Assembly (NCBI GenBank): GCA_029266295.1
Contig: JAQSXD010000023.1
Location: 1-17,269 of the forward strand
Direction: 5' to 3'
Source of the DNA: Bacillota bacterium
GTDB taxonomy: Bacteria > Bacillota > Clostridia > Peptostreptococcales > Anaerovoracaceae
Length of the DNA: 17,269 nt
Shown here: piece after piece, positions 14,096 to 17,269 of the stretch
Layout: each line of letters starts with the position of its first letter
Numbering within the stretch: the stretch's first letter is position 1
Made by a program: the position numbers and the translations under genes
Notes under the pieces: model-generated
Seen by the model: the letters and a program-made list of their open reading frames with translations, nothing else
Databases searched by the model: none
Told to the model about the DNA's origin: nothing

Positions 14096-15436
14096 TTATT
14101 CGCTGATCTCTTCGAGAGATTTCCCCATGGTTTCCCTGCCAAACAGTGCAACGACAATCGCCACTGCCGCAAATACCGCAGTGAGCAGGATAAAGATGTA
14201 TCCGTAACCTTTCTCTTCTCCGTAAGCTTTGTAAAGTACCGGAACGATAAGAGGCGCAACAAATGCACCGATTCTGCCAAAGGCAGCTGCCCACCCGGAA
14301 CCGCTTGCTCTTGCCACGGTTGGATAAACCTCTGGAGTATATGCGTAGACACAGCCCCAAGCTCCCAAACTAAAGAAATAGAGAAGGCATCCAAAGAATA
14401 GAACCTGTTCTGTCGATGCCGCGTGACCAAATAACCATGCCGACAAGGCTGTTCCTGCAAAATAAATGGTAAGCACCCATTTCCTGCCGATGCGTTCCAC
14501 AAGGTAAGCTGCACTGAAATATCCGGGCAGCTGTGCCAGACTCATAATCAATGTAAATTCGAAACTCTTGATCAGATTAAAGCCTTGCGCTACCAAAAGT
14601 GATGGCGTCCATAAAACAAAACCATAGTATCCAAAGTTAATTCCAATCCAAATGGTCCATAAAACCAAAGTACTCCGAATATACTTCTTTGACCACAATT
14701 CAGCCAAGGACAATCTATTCTTCGCTTCTTTACTTGTTTTTAATGTTTCTTTTTTGAGTTTAAAAGGCTCATAACCTGCCTCGTGTTCCATAACAGATAC
14801 AAGACGATCTGCTTCATCCCCTTTTCCTGCCTTTTCAAGATAACGGGGAGACTCGGGCATCACCATCCTCAAATAAGCAGCAAAAAGAGCGGGAACTGCA
14901 CCAACCCAGAAAGCAGCGCGCCAACCGTATACAGGGATGATCAGATAAGCCACCAAGGAAGCTAGAATCCAGCCCCATGCCCAGAAACTCTCCAAAAGAA
15001 TAACATTCCTGCCACGAATCTTTGTCGGAGAATATTCACTAATCAGCGTTGATGCGGCCGGAAGCTCTCCTCCTAACCCGAAGCCTGTACAAAACCTCAG
15101 CACCAGAAGCATGGGATAATTTGCTGAGAAACCAGCCAAACCACTTGCCACACCAAAAATGACCAAAGTCCATGTCACTACAGTTTTGCGTCCCCAGCGA
15201 TCAGCAGCCATTCCAGACAACGCTGCACCCAGGATCATTCCAAGCATTCCCGAGCTTCCTAATAATCCAATTTGTGCTTGTGTTAGGTTCCAGTCCATTC
15301 CAATTGCGGCCATCACTCCGGAAACCATCCCTTGATTCATTGCGTCGAACATCCAACCAATTCCTGCAAGCAGCAGTATTTTTCTCAACATAGGCGTTGA
15401 AGGAAGCCGGTCAATACGGTTTGCAATTTGATACAT
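14096..15436 (-). CDS. Major facilitator superfamily transporter, NiaP-like (metabolite:H+ symporter)
   Basis: This 446-residue protein has twelve hydrophobic segments. GIGWMFDAMNQGM (25-37) carries the conserved Asp of the aromatic-acid/metabolite symporter group. The MFS signature DRWGRK is at 79-84, GFGLGGELPAASTLISEYSP at 118-137, PESPRYL at 194-200, and a second GRK motif in VERIGRKW in the C-terminal half. From memory the sequence is strikingly like Bacillus NiaP (YceI), a nicotinate permease, particularly in LAQLPGYFSAAYLVERIGRK and the FSLGAWGCVYAYTPE region. Nicotinate as substrate is an inference; related members carry aromatic acids. AAAGGAGA lies 7 bases before the ATG. It is a stand-alone gene with an ISL3-family element 144 bases upstream of its start. 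Confidence 0.85.
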   Translation of the reverse strand: MYQIANRIDRLPSTPMLRKILLLAGIGWMFDAMNQGMVSGVMAAIGMDWNLTQAQIGLLGSSGMLGMILGAALSGMAADRWGRKTVVTWTLVIFGVASGLAGFSANYPMLLVLRFCTGFGLGGELPAASTLISEYSPTKIRGRNVILLESFWAWGWILASLVAYLIIPVYGWRAAFWVGAVPALFAAYLRMVMPESPRYLEKAGKGDEADRLVSVMEHEAGYEPFKLKKETLKTSKEAKNRLSLAELWSKKYIRSTLVLWTIWIGINFGYYGFVLWTPSLLVAQGFNLIKSFEFTLIMSLAQLPGYFSAAYLVERIGRKWVLTIYFAGTALSAWLFGHAASTEQVLFFGCLLYFFSLGAWGCVYAYTPEVYPTVARASGSGWAAAFGRIGAFVAPLIVPVLYKAYGEEKGYGYIFILLTAVFAAVAIVVALFGRETMGKSLEEISE

Positions 15437-15452
15437 TTTAGTCTCTCCTTTT

Positions 15453-15507
15453 GTCTTGTCTTCTCTGGTAATTATTAATTTACATATGTATATATAGCTG
15501 TCTTGTC
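15453..15507 (-). promoter_or_regulatory. Duplicated GTCTTGTC motif in the transporter upstream region
   Basis: The octamer GTCTTGTC appears at 15453-15460 and 15500-15507 (GACAAGAC on the coding strand). It flanks AT-rich TATATATACATATG, which could hold the -10 element. The motif pair might be an operator for a vitamin-type regulator, but I could not match it to a known consensus. I see nothing else in the rest of the gap up to the insertion sequence. Confidence 0.25.
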
Positions 15508-15579
15508 ATCTGCATCAGTCTACCATATTAATATGAAACAATCAAGTAAATATTATGATGTCCTACATTTAACAAAATA

Positions 15580-15604
15580 GGTTGTATGTCAAATGTGGTG
15601 GTGT
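15580..15604 (+). repeat. Left terminal inverted repeat of the IS
   Basis: 25 bp, beginning GGTTGTAT and ending AAATGTGGTGGTGT. It pairs with 17039-17063 at 22 of 25 positions. Confidence 0.9.
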
Positions 15605-15638
15605 ACAATCGAGTCAAATGAAATTTAATAGAATATTT

Positions 15639-15677
15639 AACAACAAGATGGATTTAAAATCCATCTTGTTGTTTTTT
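15639..15677 (+). terminator. Strong hairpin with T tract inside the IS, plus-strand orientation
   Basis: A 17-bp perfect stem (15639-15655 with 15657-15673) around one base is followed by four more T. It would stop plus-strand transcription entering from the left before it reads antisense through the transposase. In the minus direction it could still end the transposase transcript, but no T tract follows there. Confidence 0.75.
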
Positions 15678-15744
15678 ACAGGCCACATGTTAGCGTATCG
15701 GAATTTAAGGCACACTAAAACAAGGTTCATGCGCGTTGCTTTTT

Positions 15745-16926
15745 TTATGCCGCCATCATGTGAAGGATTCTGTTCCTAAACCGGTTAAAGTTTCTGACTC
15801 CGTAGCAATTGCGTTTCAAAACTTTGATTTTGTTGTTGCACCCTTCGGTGTATCCATTTGTATAACCAGAGCTGAAGGCTCTTAATATGTAAGTTTCCCA
15901 CCGTTTTATCATTTCGTATAGACTCGTAAATTCAGGCAAGTTGGTAACGTGAACAATTAACTGAAGGTACCTTAGTCTTTCCTTCGCCTCCTCCAAATTA
16001 TCACTCTCCATAAACTTGAAAAATGCTTCCTTTAAACAATATGCATTTCTAAGGCGATCAGAATAAGATAACATTATGGTAAGTTGATTAATCTCTTCTT
16101 CATTTAGCTTTCTGGCGTGGGAGATCATGATCCAGCGGCTTCGTTTAAACCACTTTCGGTCTTCTGGCTTTAGACTTTTCTGAAAGTCTTTTCTGACTTT
16201 CTCCATTGCCCAAACGCCATATCTGCATACATGAAATTTATCAGTCACTATTTGGGCTTCAGGAAAGCAGGAAAGAACAATATCTCTGAATTGCTGGCTC
16301 ATATCCATAATCAGGTATTTAACTTTTCTTCTTTCTTTCATTGAGTAATTCCCAAAATATGCCCTAATATCTTCGGATCTCTTTGCTGGCAGTATATCTA
16401 ATACCTTGTGATTCACCGGATCTGTTAAGATACATTGGAACTTCCTGCCTGCGTTTCCCTTGAATTCATCAATAGATAGAACTTTTGGAAGCTTTGGCCT
16501 TGGGTAGGATACTCGGTCAAATATCCTTGTTGCTATGCCTGGGGTTAAATGATTCATTGCTGCAATCCGTTTTGTAGAATGTTCATACCGGTAGTCATTA
16601 AGAACCTTGGCCATAACACGCTGCGTATGCCTTTGATACTTCTTTAGAAAAGATAGCTTCTCATAAAAAGTATGCCCACAACAATTGCAGAGATATCGCC
16701 GCTTCTTGATATGTAAAACGCTCCTCAATCCTCCGATTTCAGTATCATTAATTGATTGCACTCGATATGAATGAACCCGTTTGGTTGGCAGATAGCAGTG
16801 GAGGCAGACTTTTGCCTCCAACTTTGTTTCAAGATATATATGCTTGATGTTTTGAACTTCTTCAATTTTGATTAATTCTGTACCTTTCAATCCGAGTAAA
16901 TCTTCTGTATAATTATCGTAGAGCAT
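15745..16926 (-). CDS. ISL3-family transposase
   Basis: This 393-residue DDE transposase has an N-terminal zinc finger, C41-x2-C44 and C80-x2-C83 (the zf-ISL3 pattern). The catalytic region shows VLSIDEFKG (D153), LIMDMSQQF (D208) and NGYTEGCNNKIKVLKR (E361), the typical ISL3 C-terminal block. Length and ends look intact, so it may be active. AAAGGAG lies 7 bases before the ATG. It fills most of the element, and transcription from an internal promoter near 16940-17040 is presumed though no clear -35/-10 was found. Confidence 0.95.
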   Translation of the reverse strand: MLYDNYTEDLLGLKGTELIKIEEVQNIKHIYLETKLEAKVCLHCYLPTKRVHSYRVQSINDTEIGGLRSVLHIKKRRYLCNCCGHTFYEKLSFLKKYQRHTQRVMAKVLNDYRYEHSTKRIAAMNHLTPGIATRIFDRVSYPRPKLPKVLSIDEFKGNAGRKFQCILTDPVNHKVLDILPAKRSEDIRAYFGNYSMKERRKVKYLIMDMSQQFRDIVLSCFPEAQIVTDKFHVCRYGVWAMEKVRKDFQKSLKPEDRKWFKRSRWIMISHARKLNEEEINQLTIMLSYSDRLRNAYCLKEAFFKFMESDNLEEAKERLRYLQLIVHVTNLPEFTSLYEMIKRWETYILRAFSSGYTNGYTEGCNNKIKVLKRNCYGVRNFNRFRNRILHMMAA

Positions 16927-17022
16927 AAAAAATCTCCTTTCAAATGATTGTTTCGCAACTCCATTTTACTCGAGATTTCCCTTATGCTCTATTCTTTTGC
17001 AAAAAAACAATAAAGTGATGGG

Positions 17023-17038
17023 ATTAGGATTTTTCCTA
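17023..17038. repeat. Small palindrome inside the right end of the IS
   Basis: TTAGGATTTTTCCTAA forms a 6-bp stem with a 4-base loop, directly next to the right terminal repeat. Similar hairpins near IS ends can limit readthrough into the transposase gene. Confidence 0.6.
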
Positions 17039-17063
17039 ACACCACCACATTTATTATACAACC
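17039..17063 (-). repeat. Right terminal inverted repeat of the IS
   Basis: 25 bp. The minus strand begins GGTTGTAT and ends AAATGTGGTGGTGT, mirroring 15580-15604. Three bases beyond its outer end begins the T tract of the neighbouring terminator. Confidence 0.9.
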
Positions 17064-17065
17064 AG

Positions 17066-17096
17066 AAAAACGGCGGAAGACCTAGGTCTCCCGCCG
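17066..17096 (-). terminator. Strong intrinsic terminator of the truncated gene at the right edge
   Basis: On the minus strand CGGCGGGAGACC pairs with GGTCTTCCGCCG, one pair being G-U, around a TA turn, and is followed by five T (17070-17066). The stem is GC-rich and unusually compact. It ends the gene whose stop is at 17159. Confidence 0.85.
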
Positions 17097-17158
17097 AAAA
17101 ATATCTTCTATTTTTTTATCTTTGATTATCCATTAATGAACAATCTGTTCCAAGTGAT

Positions 17159-17269
17159 TTAGTCTTCGATATAGATAACTACAGTTGCAATTCCGTCTGC
17201 GTCGTCACCCTTTGTATCGTATAAGGATACAGTGTAGTTCTTTCTCAGAGCGGACAGCTTAGAAGTTTC
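17159..17269 (-). CDS. C-terminal end of an unidentified protein (cut by window edge)
   Basis: The minus strand reads 36 codons from the right edge to a TAA at 17159-17161. The residues end NYTVSLYDTKGDDADGIATV followed by VIYIED. The acidic, beta-strand-like tail resembles the end of an Ig-like or other extracellular repeat domain, but this is too short to assign. The strong terminator about 60 bases downstream supports a genuine gene end. Confidence 0.65.
   Translation of the reverse strand, partial: ETSKLSALRKNYTVSLYDTKGDDADGIATVVIYIED

Larger units (their letters stand above)
15580..17063. mobile_element. ISL3-family insertion sequence
   Basis: A complete element of about 1484 bp is bounded by 25-bp terminal inverted repeats (15580-15604 and 17039-17063) that match at 22 of 25 positions. 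Both read GGTTGTAT and end AAATGTGGTGGTGT, with the three middle bases different. It encodes one intact ISL3-type transposase on the minus strand. No 8-bp target duplication is visible: flanks are ACAAAATA on the left and AGAAAAAC on the right. That suggests an old insertion or loss of one flank by recombination. It lies between a terminator and the transporter upstream region. Confidence 0.88.

Overview
The window looks like a chromosomal stretch from an anaerobic, spore-forming, low-GC Clostridia-type bacterium. This is inferred from a four-subunit ferredoxin-dependent 2-oxoacid oxidoreductase, a spore-type GH18 enzyme, strong AGGAGG ribosome binding sites and a copper-amine-oxidase-N plus beta-propeller secreted protein. 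The species cannot be fixed from the sequence alone. There are no rRNA or tRNA genes, CRISPR arrays or phage genes. Nearly all genes lie on the minus strand; only the metal-resistance pair is on the plus strand.

Left part (1-5159, minus): an operon of 2-oxoacid:ferredoxin oxidoreductase subunits (alpha, ThDP/beta, ferredoxin, gamma) with tightly overlapping genes. It runs into a CoA-acylating aldehyde dehydrogenase, followed by the N-terminal 262 residues of a PAS/AAA+ sigma-54 activator cut by the window edge. A plausible scheme is 2-oxoacid to acyl-CoA plus reduced ferredoxin, then acyl-CoA to or from aldehyde. The operon's start codon lies in a 22-bp repeat present three times, so the ribosome binding site plus ATG is triplicated in three reading frames.

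Middle (5160-8029, minus): a membrane-anchored HtrA-type serine protease with a PDZ domain and an 11-bp tandem repeat in its promoter region, a GH18 spore-type hydrolase without LysM domains, and a 44-residue predicted secreted peptide.

Metal resistance (8152-10973, plus): a near-consensus sigma-A promoter overlapped by an ArsR/SmtB-type operator drives a CadC-like repressor and a Zn/Cd/Pb-type P1B ATPase with one heavy-metal domain and a His-rich linker. The ATPase stop codon is repeated three times in an 18-bp tandem repeat, followed by a hairpin terminator.

Right part (11065-17269, minus): two short lysine-rich ORFs with strong ribosome binding sites; a 790-residue secreted copper-amine-oxidase-N/beta-propeller protein; a NiaP-like major facilitator transporter; a complete ISL3-family insertion sequence with 25-bp imperfect terminal inverted repeats; and the last 36 codons of an unidentified protein followed by a strong terminator.

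I see no wholly new multi-gene system. The observations most worth testing are the triplicated initiation region of the oxidoreductase operon, the Phr-like 44-residue peptide, and the two unannotated small ORFs.
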